A stretch of 64,000 nucleotides of DNA from Microbispora sp. H13382. Lineage in GTDB: Bacteria > Actinomycetota > Actinomycetes > Streptosporangiales > Streptosporangiaceae. A model generated the notes under the pieces. The model had not been told where the DNA came from. It did no database searches and worked only from the letters and a program-made list of their open reading frames with translations. The position numbers and the translations under genes are program-made. The stretch covers positions 124,001 to 188,000 of the forward strand of contig NZ_JABBXA010000008.1 in NCBI RefSeq assembly GCF_014161445.1, read 5' to 3'. Position 1 is the first letter of the stretch; each line of letters starts with the position of its first letter. This document shows, in pieces, positions 45,865 through 52,932 of the stretch.

Positions 45865-46749
45865 TCATGATCGGGGCGGCACCCAATAGGGCGTGGCCAG
45901 GCCGCGTACGCCCACCCGGGCGGTGAACAGGTGCCCGGACCCCGGGTGTTCGGCCACATCGACGCCACTGGCGGACGTGGTGATGACGAGGACGTCGAGG
46001 TCCGGCCCCGCGAAGGCGGGGCAGGTGACGTTGGGCGCGCCGACCTCGACGACGGCGAGCAGGCGCCCGCCGGGATCGCGGCACTCGACCCGGCCGCCGC
46101 CGAAGACGGCGATCCACAGGTTGCCCTCGGCGTCGGCGCACATCCCGTCGGGCATGCCGCCGGCGAGTTCGAACAGCTCCCGCCGCGGCCCGGTCCGGCC
46201 GGTGACCGGGTCGTAGTCGCGCTCCCACACCACGTGCGGGACGCTGTCGATGCTGTACAGGCGGTCGCCCGAGGGGCTCCAGGCCAGGCCGTTCGACAGG
46301 GTCAGGTCCTCGTCGAGACGGACGCAGGTCGTGCCGTCGAGGCGGGCCAGCACGTCCTGGCCCTCCCGGTCGTCCAGCGCCATGCTGCCGATCAGGAAGC
46401 GCCCGGCCGGGTCCACGGCTCCGTCGTTGAGCCTGCTCCGTACGCCGGGCGGCAGCACGCGGGCGAGCTCGGTGCGGTGGCCGGCGGTGTCGACCCGGGT
46501 GAGGACCTCGCGCTCGGCGACGACGAACTCACCGTCGGCCGAGACCGCGACCGCGCCCACGGTGCCGCCGAAGGTGTGCGCGGTGGTGGCGGTGACGGCG
46601 CCGGTCGCGACGTCGAGCCGTCCCTCGTGCACCGCCCCCGCGTCGATGTCCACCCACAGCAGGCGTTCCCTGTCGGGGTCCCACACGGGTCCCTCGGCGA
46701 GGGCGTACACCTCGCCGGACGCCCGGGCGGCGGTGAACTGCCGGGTCAT
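45865..46749 (-). CDS. SMP-30/gluconolactonase-family lactonase
   Basis: 294 aa six-bladed beta-propeller. Metal-binding pattern: EGPVWDPDRERLLWVDIDAG with Glu near residue 19, RLNDGAVDPAGRFLIGSM with Asn-Asp, and LSNGLAWSPSGDRLYSIDS and GMPDGMCADAEGNLWIAVFG with the later Asn and Asp. Hydrolyses sugar lactones (gluconolactone, arabino- or xylonolactone) to acids. ATG 46749 overlaps the stop of a 29-codon upstream ORF, and its own stop TGA overlaps the ATG of a 27-codon ORF (45785-45868). First recognisable enzyme of a sugar-acid oxidation operon. Confidence 0.9.
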   Translation of the reverse strand: MTRQFTAARASGEVYALAEGPVWDPDRERLLWVDIDAGAVHEGRLDVATGAVTATTAHTFGGTVGAVAVSADGEFVVAEREVLTRVDTAGHRTELARVLPPGVRSRLNDGAVDPAGRFLIGSMALDDREGQDVLARLDGTTCVRLDEDLTLSNGLAWSPSGDRLYSIDSVPHVVWERDYDPVTGRTGPRRELFELAGGMPDGMCADAEGNLWIAVFGGGRVECRDPGGRLLAVVEVGAPNVTCPAFAGPDLDVLVITTSASGVDVAEHPGSGHLFTARVGVRGLATPYWVPPRS

Positions 46750-46835
46750 GCGACCTCCCGTCCGGCGGCGATCGCGCGGATGGACGGCGGGCCGCCGGGA
46801 ACCACCCGCGGCGGAGCGAGCGGAAGCGCGGTCAT
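46746..46835 (-). CDS. Possible 29-aa leader ORF coupled to the lactonase gene
   Basis: ATG at 46835 encodes a 29-residue Pro/Ala/Arg-rich peptide (begins MTALPLAPPRV, ends AAGREVA) whose TGA overlaps the lactonase ATG as ATGA. A TAGTAT -10-like hexamer ends 8-9 bp before the ATG, fitting a leaderless transcript starting at this ORF. It might be a coupling leader or an accident; no homologue is known to me. Confidence 0.35.
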   Translation of the reverse strand: MTALPLAPPRVVPGGPPSIRAIAAGREVA

Positions 46836-46893
46836 ATCCCGGATACTAGAGCCGATTTCGGGCGGAGGAAAAGGTCCTCACCGGGATCTTCCG

Positions 46894-46904
46894 TGCACAG
46901 TGCA
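46894..46904. promoter_or_regulatory. Short palindrome upstream of the lactonase operon
   Basis: TGCAC-A-GTGCA, perfect 5-bp arms, 59 bp upstream of the leader ORF in the divergent gap to the TioE-type gene end. Candidate operator only. Confidence 0.25.
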
Positions 46905-46942
46905 GGGTTACTCGGCCTCACAAGCGCGCCACGGCATCGGTT

Positions 46943-47641
46943 TCAGGGGTCGCGGGCGCGGAGGTACGCGTCCAGGTCGGCGGCGCCCGCGAGCATGGCG
47001 CGGCCCCGGGCGGACAGGCGGGCCTGCCAGTCGCGCAGGGTCGACTCCAGCGGGGCGACGCCTCCGGCGGAGCGGACCTGGGCGATCAGCGGGGCGATCT
47101 GCTCCAGCAGGTAGCCGCCCCTCCTGAGCTGGTGGGCCAGCCGGACGTCACGTACGTCGGCCGCGCTGTAGACGCGATAGCCCGTCCGCGGATCGCGGCG
47201 CGGCCGGACCAGCCCGGCGTTCTCCCATTTGCGCAGGGTGGCGGGGCGGAGGCCGAGCCGTCTGGCCAGGGGGCCGATGAACGTGTCGCCGCGTTCCTGC
47301 GGCACGTGGTCGTCGGCCTTGGGCGCCAGATCGCGGAGCGCGGACTCGACGGCCTGGAGGGTGCGGCGGTCGTCGAGGAGCTGGCCATGACTCTGGTCGA
47401 TGAGCCGCAGCGCGTCCTCGGTGGCGCCCCGGTTGACCGCCTGCATGATCGCCGTGGCCGTCTGGTGACCGTGCCCGGGCACGAGGCCGATGAACGCGCG
47501 CAGGGCTCGCGCGTGCAGCGGCGTGTAGGTGCGGTAGCCGTGGACGGTGCGTTCGGCGGCGGGCAGGATGCCGGCGTCCTCGTAGTTCCTGATCGCCTGG
47601 GTGGACAGGCCGTGCTCGCGCGCCAGGTCCACCGGCCTCAT
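46943..47641 (-). CDS. TioE-family regulator with two MerR HTH domains
   Basis: 232 aa. Two MerR-type DNA-binding units in one chain: the first at ~1-70 (LAREHGLSTQAIRNYEDAGI, then RTVHGYRTYT) and the second at ~130-195 (FIGPLARRLGLRPATLRKWE, then TGYRVYSAADVRDVRLAHQL). This tandem form is the TioE type described in Streptomyces thiocoraline clusters and annotated widely in actinomycetes. ATG at 47641. Divergent from the erythromycin esterase-like gene, 91 bp away, which is its probable target. Confidence 0.83.
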   Translation of the reverse strand: MRPVDLAREHGLSTQAIRNYEDAGILPAAERTVHGYRTYTPLHARALRAFIGLVPGHGHQTATAIMQAVNRGATEDALRLIDQSHGQLLDDRRTLQAVESALRDLAPKADDHVPQERGDTFIGPLARRLGLRPATLRKWENAGLVRPRRDPRTGYRVYSAADVRDVRLAHQLRRGGYLLEQIAPLIAQVRSAGGVAPLESTLRDWQARLSARGRAMLAGAADLDAYLRARDP

Positions 47642-47732
47642 GGCTGCATCATCGATTGAAGGTCCATCGCGATCAGATAGGGGCGTTGCGGCCAAAAGTT
47701 TACACCGAGTGTTCAACGATACCGTCAAAGGT

Positions 47733-48899
47733 ATGGAAATCAAGGACACGGCCCGGCCGCTCGACGGCGCGGGAGTCTCGGCGTTCCTGCGGTCGCTTCC
47801 CGTCAGGCCCCTGCTGCTCGGCCTGGGCGAGGCCAGGCACTTCGTGGGGGAGCTGGGCGAGGTGCGCAACGAGATCTTCCGGCATCTGGTCGAGCATGAG
47901 GGCTACCGGTCGTTCGCCATCGAAAGCGACTGCCTCATGGGCCTGGTGGTGGACGCCTACATCACGACGGGCGTGGGCACGCTCGACGACGTCATGGAAC
48001 GCGGCTTCAGCCACGGCTTCGGCGCGTCGCCGGCCAACCGCGAGCTCGTGCGCTGGATGCGGGCGTACAACGAGGAGCATGACGAGAAGCTCCGGTTCTT
48101 CGGGTTCGACGGCCCTCTGGAGTACTGGGCGGCGAGCCCGCGCCAGGCGCTCACCGCCCTCCACACCCTCCTCGACGGCCCACTTACCGGCGCCGTGGTG
48201 ACCGGGGAGACTCTCGACACTCTGCTGGGCCCCGACGACCGGTGGTCGAACGAGGCCACGGCCATGGATCCGTCCCAGTCCATCGGCCGGTCCGCCGACG
48301 CCCGGCGGCTGCGGCTGATCGCCGACGACCTGGCGGCCCTGCTCGAGACGCAGGCGCCGCAGCTGAGCGCTGAGGACAGGGAGCGGGCGGAACTGTACGC
48401 GCGCAGCGCCACCGGCCTGCTCCGCTACCACTACTGGATGGCCGACGCGTCCCCGGCCCGGTGGACCCGGCTGTCGGCCCTGCGGGACGCGATGATGGCC
48501 GCCAACCTGCGCGCCGTCGCCGAGCACGGCCCGGCCCTGGTCTTCTCCAGCAACCTCCACCTGCAGCGGAACAAGAGCCTGATGCCGTTCGGCGACCGGC
48601 AACTGGAGTGGTGGAGCGCGGGGGCGATCACCGCGACGCACCTGGGCGACCGGTACGCCTTCCTTGCCTCGGCCTTCGGCACGGCCGGCGACGACACCCC
48701 GCCCCCGGACACCGTCGAGGGCATCCTGTCCACGCTCCCGTGGGACCGCTGTCTCGTCGACGCCCGCCGCCTGGCCGAGGCCGTCACGAAGCCCGCCCCG
48801 CGCGTCTCGCGCGACTTCGCCTATTTCCCGCTGGACCCGGCCCAGCTCGGCATGATCGACGGCGTCGTCTTCCTCAAGCGGGTGGTCACGCCGGCGTGA
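47733..48899 (+). CDS. Erythromycin esterase (Ere)-family protein
   Basis: 388 aa. ATG 47733 with AAAGG close upstream. Ere-fold motifs: LLLGLGEARHFVGELGEVRN, YRSFAIESDCLMGLVVDAYI, MERGFSHGFGASPANRELV, RFFGFDGPLEYW and LVFSSNLHLQRNKSLMPFGD. In EreA/B the GEAxHG Glu-His pair is essential; here the His follows as GEARH. Controlled by the divergent TioE-type regulator. Actinomycete members of this family are not proven macrolide esterases, so the substrate is open. Second Ere-like protein in the window, without the phosphoribosyltransferase domain. Confidence 0.86.
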   Translation: MEIKDTARPLDGAGVSAFLRSLPVRPLLLGLGEARHFVGELGEVRNEIFRHLVEHEGYRSFAIESDCLMGLVVDAYITTGVGTLDDVMERGFSHGFGASPANRELVRWMRAYNEEHDEKLRFFGFDGPLEYWAASPRQALTALHTLLDGPLTGAVVTGETLDTLLGPDDRWSNEATAMDPSQSIGRSADARRLRLIADDLAALLETQAPQLSAEDRERAELYARSATGLLRYHYWMADASPARWTRLSALRDAMMAANLRAVAEHGPALVFSSNLHLQRNKSLMPFGDRQLEWWSAGAITATHLGDRYAFLASAFGTAGDDTPPPDTVEGILSTLPWDRCLVDARRLAEAVTKPAPRVSRDFAYFPLDPAQLGMIDGVVFLKRVVTPA

Positions 48900-48971
48900 C
48901 AGGGCCGCCTGCGTGTCAGGCGTGCCCGGCACGCACGCGTGTCAATCCCGGACCTCTGTGCCGCGGGGACG

Positions 48972-49538
48972 TCACCTGCCCGCCGTCACGGCCTTCAGCT
49001 CGTCGAACGACTCCCGGACGATCTGCGCCAGGTCCGGCTCGCCGGGGCCGCTGATCCAGCGTTCGAACGCGATCTTGAAGGCGGCGACGCCCGCCTCGGC
49101 GGCCAGGCTCGCGGCCGGATCCGCGACGCCGCGCCGCCGAAGCGTGTCGGCGAGGGCCGCGGACCACCATGCGAGCTTGATCAGCTCGCGCTCCCGCAGT
49201 TCGGCGTTGGCGGCGATGACGGCCTGCCGCCGCAGGGAGCGCTCGCGGCCTTCCTGGAACAGGACGCCGACGTTCTCGAAGGCCGCGGCCACCGCGTCGA
49301 TCGGCGCCACGGAGTCCGGGGCGCCGGCGACCGCGTTCACGAGGTGCTCCCGCAGCGCGTCCGAGCCCGAGAACAGAACCTCCCGCTTGTCCGCGAAGTG
49401 CCGGAAGAAGGTGCGCTCGGTCAGTCCCGCCCGCTTGGCGATCTCCGCCACCGTGGTCTGCTCGTAGCCGCGCTCGACGTAGAGCTCCAGCGCCGCCTCC
49501 GCGAGACGGCCGCGCGCGTTCGGCTCCCATCGACCCAT
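48972..49538 (-). CDS. TetR-family regulator, divergent from the epimerase-like gene
   Basis: 188 aa. HTH at ~9-55: RLAEAALELYVERGYEQTTV and AEIAKRAGLTERTFFRHFAD. The C-terminal helical domain is of the actinobacterial TetR_C type (ISGPGEPDLAQIVRESFDEL). ATG 49538. The 121-bp gap to the divergent NAD-dependent epimerase holds two identical 17-bp near-palindromes, so this protein should repress both genes. Confidence 0.88.
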   Translation of the reverse strand: MGRWEPNARGRLAEAALELYVERGYEQTTVAEIAKRAGLTERTFFRHFADKREVLFSGSDALREHLVNAVAGAPDSVAPIDAVAAAFENVGVLFQEGRERSLRRQAVIAANAELRERELIKLAWWSAALADTLRRRGVADPAASLAAEAGVAAFKIAFERWISGPGEPDLAQIVRESFDELKAVTAGR

Positions 49539-49555
49539 GCTCGGATCCTACCTGG

Positions 49556-49602
49556 ATGACAGTCACTGACATCGGTGCTAATTTGATGACAGTCACTGAC
49601 AT
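49556..49602. promoter_or_regulatory. Two identical 17-bp TetR operator candidates
   Basis: ATGACAGTCACTGACAT occurs exactly twice (49556-49572 and 49586-49602), 30 bp apart centre to centre. Each is a palindrome around a central C with one mismatched pair. They cover the divergent promoters of the TetR and epimerase genes. Confidence 0.75.
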
Positions 49603-49659
49603 AGCCCCTCGCCGGGGAGCGCTCCGGCGTGGAGGGCGACCAACCACTTGGAGTACGTC

Positions 49660-50580
49660 ATGCGCGTATTCGTCACCGGGGCGTCCGGCTGGATCGGCTC
49701 CGCCGTCGTTCCCGAGCTCATCGGCGCGGGGCACGAGGTCGTCGGCCTGGCACGGTCCGACGCCTCGGCCGCCGCCCTCACCAGGGCCGGGGCGCAGGCA
49801 TGCCGCGGCACCATCGACGACCTCGACACCCTGAGGAGCGCGGCCGCCGCGTCGGACGGTGTGATCCACCTCGCGTTCAAGCACGACATCGCCTTCACCG
49901 GCGACTTCCGGGGCGCCGCCGAGGCGGATCGCCGCGCGGTCGAGACGTTCGGCGAGGTGCTGGCGGGCTCCGATCGCCCGTTCGTCCTCGCCTCCGGGCT
50001 CCTCGGGCTCACGCCGGGGCGGGTGGCGACCGAACGGGACGGGCGTGATTCCGGCGCGGCGCACGGCGACGGCCCGGCAGCCCGGCAGGCCACCGCGCTG
50101 CGGACGCTCGACCTGGCGGCCCACGGCGTACGCTCCTCGGTGCTGCGCCTGCCCCCGACGGTGTACGGCGAGGGAGACCACGGCTTCATGGCGGCCCTGG
50201 TCGGCATCGCCCGCGACAGGGGCGTCTCCGGTTACGTCGGTGACGGCTCCAACCGCTGGCCCGGGGTGCACCGGCTCGATGCCGCGCACCTGTTCCGCCT
50301 CGCGCTGGAGAAGGCCCCGGCGGGATCGGTGCTGCACGCGGTCACCGACGAGGGCGTGCCGATCCGCGCCGTCGCCGAGGTGATCGGCCGCCACCTCGGC
50401 CTGCCGGCGGTCTCGATCCCCCGCGAGGAGGCGGGCGAGCACTTCTCCTGGCTGGGCGGCATGATCGGGGCCGACGCCCCGGCGTCGAGCGCGCTTACCA
50501 GCGAGCTGCTGGGGTGGCGGCCGGTTCAGCCGGGGCTGCTCGACGATCTCGGCAAGGGACACTACTTCCGCGCTGGCTGA
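49660..50580 (+). CDS. NAD-dependent epimerase/dehydratase-like extended SDR
   Basis: 306 aa. ATG 49660 with GGAG upstream. Cofactor motif MRVFVTGASGWIGSAVVPEL (1-20) and SDR-type strands (DGVIHLAFKHD). The usual catalytic YxxxK is not found at the expected place; the segment reads SGLLGLTPGR...AARQATALR. So it is an atypical (possibly NAD(P)-sensing or non-epimerase) SDR. VLRLPPTVYGEGDHGFM and the C-terminal LGWRPVQPGLLDDL are typical of extended SDRs. Controlled by the divergent TetR. Confidence 0.85.
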   Translation: MRVFVTGASGWIGSAVVPELIGAGHEVVGLARSDASAAALTRAGAQACRGTIDDLDTLRSAAAASDGVIHLAFKHDIAFTGDFRGAAEADRRAVETFGEVLAGSDRPFVLASGLLGLTPGRVATERDGRDSGAAHGDGPAARQATALRTLDLAAHGVRSSVLRLPPTVYGEGDHGFMAALVGIARDRGVSGYVGDGSNRWPGVHRLDAAHLFRLALEKAPAGSVLHAVTDEGVPIRAVAEVIGRHLGLPAVSIPREEAGEHFSWLGGMIGADAPASSALTSELLGWRPVQPGLLDDLGKGHYFRAG

Positions 50581-50613
50581 TCGGCGACCGGCGGGCACGC
50601 GGGTGCGGGATCG

Positions 50614-51261
50614 TCAGGGCCGGGGGAGCGCGATCGAGGTCGCGATGTGCCCGTCGCTCACCACCCATCGGCCGGACAGGGCGCGGGTCCCCATGGCCGG
50701 GTCGTCGACCAGGAGTCGCGCGCTGAACGAGCCGGAGGCGTCGATGTCCACGACCGCCTCGGAGAAGTCGAGCCATCGACCGGTGAGCGGGAACCAGACC
50801 TTGTAGACCGACTCCTTGGCGCTGAACAGGATCCTGTCCCAGCAGATCTTGCCGTCCGCGGCGTCCAGCGCCCGGAGGGCGTCGATCTCCCCGGGAGAGG
50901 CGATCGTGGGAAGGACGTCCGCGGGAAGGGGCGCGTGCGTCTCCGCGTCGATGCCGACGGCGCGCGCCACGCCGGTGGAGGCGGCGGCCGCCGCGCGATA
51001 CCCCGAGCAGTGGGTGATGCTGCCGACCGTCCCCGCCGGCCAGACCGGGGCGCCCCGCTCGCCGCGCGGGATCGGCCCCGGCGTCACGCCGATCTGGGCC
51101 AGCGCGAGCCGGGCGCAGTGGCGTCCGGTGACGAACTCACGGCGGCGCCGGTCGACGGCCCGCGCGATGAGCGGTCGTTCCTCCGGGAACAGCGTCTCCT
51201 CCGGCGCGTCGCCGAACCTCTCGGCAGACGCCACCCATGAGGGCAGGATCTCGCCGATCAT
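50614..51261 (-). CDS. 4'-phosphopantetheinyl transferase (EntD/Sfp superfamily)
   Basis: 215 aa. ATG 51261. Moves phosphopantetheine from CoA to carrier proteins of PKS/NRPS/FAS systems. Mg/CoA motifs: GSITHCSGYRAAAAA, VGIDAETH (Asp and Glu) and WDRILFSAKESVYKVWFPLT (the KExxxK motif). N-terminal LFPEERPLIARAVDRRRREF, then TGRHCARLAL is typical of EntD-like enzymes of actinomycetes. There are no PKS or NRPS genes in the window, so it likely serves clusters elsewhere. Confidence 0.92.
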   Translation of the reverse strand: MIGEILPSWVASAERFGDAPEETLFPEERPLIARAVDRRRREFVTGRHCARLALAQIGVTPGPIPRGERGAPVWPAGTVGSITHCSGYRAAAAASTGVARAVGIDAETHAPLPADVLPTIASPGEIDALRALDAADGKICWDRILFSAKESVYKVWFPLTGRWLDFSEAVVDIDASGSFSARLLVDDPAMGTRALSGRWVVSDGHIATSIALPRP

Positions 51262-51355
51262 GCGGCCGTCCCGGGCACCGCGAACATCCGCTCCACTGTG
51301 TGGAGGGTACAGATCCACACGCCGCGGCGGAAGATCGATTGGTGGGCGGGCGGCG

Positions 51356-52330
51356 CTACCGCTGCTGCTCTCCGGCGGTCAGATGTGTCCCGTCGCGCGC
51401 CTCGCGGCGGTTCCTGTACTGGCTCGCGCCCACGGCGATCGCGAGGCAGGCGCAGATGACCACGAGCGACAGCCAGACGGGGATCTTGTACACGTCGGCC
51501 AGGAGCATCTTCGCGCCGACGAACACGAGAATGGCCGCCAGGCCGTACCGCAGATACCCGAACCGGTGCATGGCCCCGGCCAGCAGGAAGTACATCGCCC
51601 GCAGTCCCAGGATCGCGAACGCGTTGGAGGTGAAGACGAGGAACGGCTCGGAGGTGACGGCGAAGATCGCCGGGATCGAGTCGACGGCGAAGACGATGTC
51701 GCTGGTCTCCACCGCGACCAGGACGGCCAGCAGCGGTGTCGCGGCCCAGCGGCCGCGCCCGTCCTGCCGGTCGCCGTCCCGCCGTACGAGGAACCGCTGG
51801 CCCTGGTAGGAGTCGGTGACGGGGATGAGCCGGCGCATCAGGCGCAGCACCGGGTTGCGGTCGGGGTGCACCTCGATCGCCGAATGCCTGGCCATCTTCA
51901 CGCCGGTGTAGAGCAGGAACGCGCCGAAGACGTACAGGATCCAGTGGAAGCGGTCGAGCAGCACGGCGCCCGCGCCGATGAACACCGCGCGGAAGACCAG
52001 CGCCCCGAGCACGCCGAGGAACAGCACGCGATGCTGCAGCTCGCGGGGGACCGCGAAGAACGAGAACAGCAGCGCGATCACGAAGACGTTGTCGACGGCC
52101 AGGGACTTCTCGATGAGATAACCGGCCAGGTACTCCCCGCCCGCCTCGGGCCCCCACACCAGCCAGACCACGGCCCCGAAGCCGAGCCCGAGCGCGATCC
52201 ACAGCCCCGACCAGGTGAGCGCCTCACGGGTGCCCACCACGTGGGCCCGGCGATGGGCGAACAGGTCCACGGCGAGCATGGCGAGGATGACCGCCAGAAC
52301 CGCGGCCCAGATCCACAGGGGCACCGACAT
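51356..52330 (-). CDS. terC: TerC-family membrane protein (Mn exporter type)
   Basis: 324 aa with seven to nine TM helices. ATG 52330 with GGAGG 6 nt upstream. TerC signature: YLIEKSLAVDNVFVIALLFS, VLFLGVLGALVFRAVFIGAG, AVETSDIVFAVDSIPAIFAV and FLVFTSNAFAILGLRAMYFL. The paired acidic residues in the two SxDN/SxD segments bind metal. TerC proteins were found in tellurite resistance; MeeF/MeeY-type members export manganese and metalate exoenzymes. The yybP-ykoY riboswitch-like leader immediately upstream supports Mn export. Confidence 0.93.
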   Translation of the reverse strand: MSVPLWIWAAVLAVILAMLAVDLFAHRRAHVVGTREALTWSGLWIALGLGFGAVVWLVWGPEAGGEYLAGYLIEKSLAVDNVFVIALLFSFFAVPRELQHRVLFLGVLGALVFRAVFIGAGAVLLDRFHWILYVFGAFLLYTGVKMARHSAIEVHPDRNPVLRLMRRLIPVTDSYQGQRFLVRRDGDRQDGRGRWAATPLLAVLVAVETSDIVFAVDSIPAIFAVTSEPFLVFTSNAFAILGLRAMYFLLAGAMHRFGYLRYGLAAILVFVGAKMLLADVYKIPVWLSLVVICACLAIAVGASQYRNRREARDGTHLTAGEQQR

Positions 52331-52359
52331 CGTCAACCTCCATCACCGCCGCGTACGGC

Positions 52360-52474
52360 GGGCTCGGCAGGCCGACGGTCTCCCCGTGCCACCAGCAATG
52401 GTGACCCTCGCGCCGGGACGCCCTGCGACGGCGGCCGTGATGACGACGCTGAGGAAGCCGGGTACTCCCCCTCG
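52360..52474 (-). ncRNA. yybP-ykoY (manganese) riboswitch candidate in the terC leader
   Basis: In the terC leader the sense strand reads GGGGAGTACC at 52470-52461 near its 5' end and GGGGAGACCGTCGGCC about 75-90 nt later (52389-52374). These match the two conserved internal-loop strands of yybP-ykoY (GGGGAGUAGC and GG-GAGACC-U-GGCC) that form the Mn2+ site. Paired helices around them and the position ~30 nt before the terC RBS fit. In the family, Mn2+ binding turns on export genes such as terC/alx. Confidence 0.75.
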
Positions 52475-52491
52475 AACTGTGCTCAAGTATT

Positions 52492-52509
52492 CACGAAATC
52501 AGTTTCGTG
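52492..52509. promoter_or_regulatory. CACGAAA inverted repeat at the terC promoter
   Basis: CACGAAA-TCAG-TTTCGTG, perfect 7-bp arms, overlaps the last codons of the winged-helix gene and lies just upstream of the terC riboswitch. The 14-mer ATTCACGAAAYCAG recurs at 52828-52841 in front of the winged-helix gene, so both could bind that regulator. A terminator role is also possible. Confidence 0.5.
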
Positions 52510-52807
52510 CGTCAACCGGCGCCCCGAACAGCTCGAGAAACTCGCCGATGTGCCGGTGCCGCTCGATCGGGTGCCGGAACGGGGCGAGCGGGTTGATCGT
52601 GTAGTGGTTGCGCCGGCCCACGCGTTCGCGGCGCAGGTAGCCGGCCGCCTCCAGGTCGGAGACGATCGCCTGGGCCGCCCGTTCGGTGATGCCGACGGAC
52701 TCGGCGACGTCCCGCAGTCGCGCATCGGGATCGCGGGACAGCGCCAGCAGGACGTGCGCGTGGTTGGTGAGGAACGTCCAGCCGCCCGCGGGGGAGGAGG
52801 TGCTCAT
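52499..52807 (-). CDS. Small winged-helix (ArsR/MarR-like) regulator
   Basis: 102 aa. FLTNHAHVLLALSRDPDARL, then RDVAESVGITERAAQAIVSD and LEAAGYLRRERVGRRNHYTI form a complete winged helix; the tail HPIERHRHIGEFLELFG may be the dimer helix. Proteins of this ~100 aa type are common in actinomycetes next to stress genes. ATG 52807. It lies upstream of and co-oriented with terC, with a shared 14-mer on both sides, and divergent from the aminotransferase. Confidence 0.83.
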   Translation of the reverse strand: MSTSSPAGGWTFLTNHAHVLLALSRDPDARLRDVAESVGITERAAQAIVSDLEAAGYLRRERVGRRNHYTINPLAPFRHPIERHRHIGEFLELFGAPVDARN

Positions 52808-52932
52808 ACCTCATTATGCGATGAGCGATTCACGAAACCAGGGTCGGGGACACCCCGCCGGTGCACGGCGACACCGTGATCGTGAACGCGGCGGCAGAAT
52901 GAGGGCTTCCGCGGATCTTCTGGGAGGCTCAC

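Noticed and set aside
50614-51261. Biosynthetic gene cluster around the phosphopantetheinyl transferase
   Set aside because: No PKS, NRPS or carrier-protein genes are found anywhere in the window.
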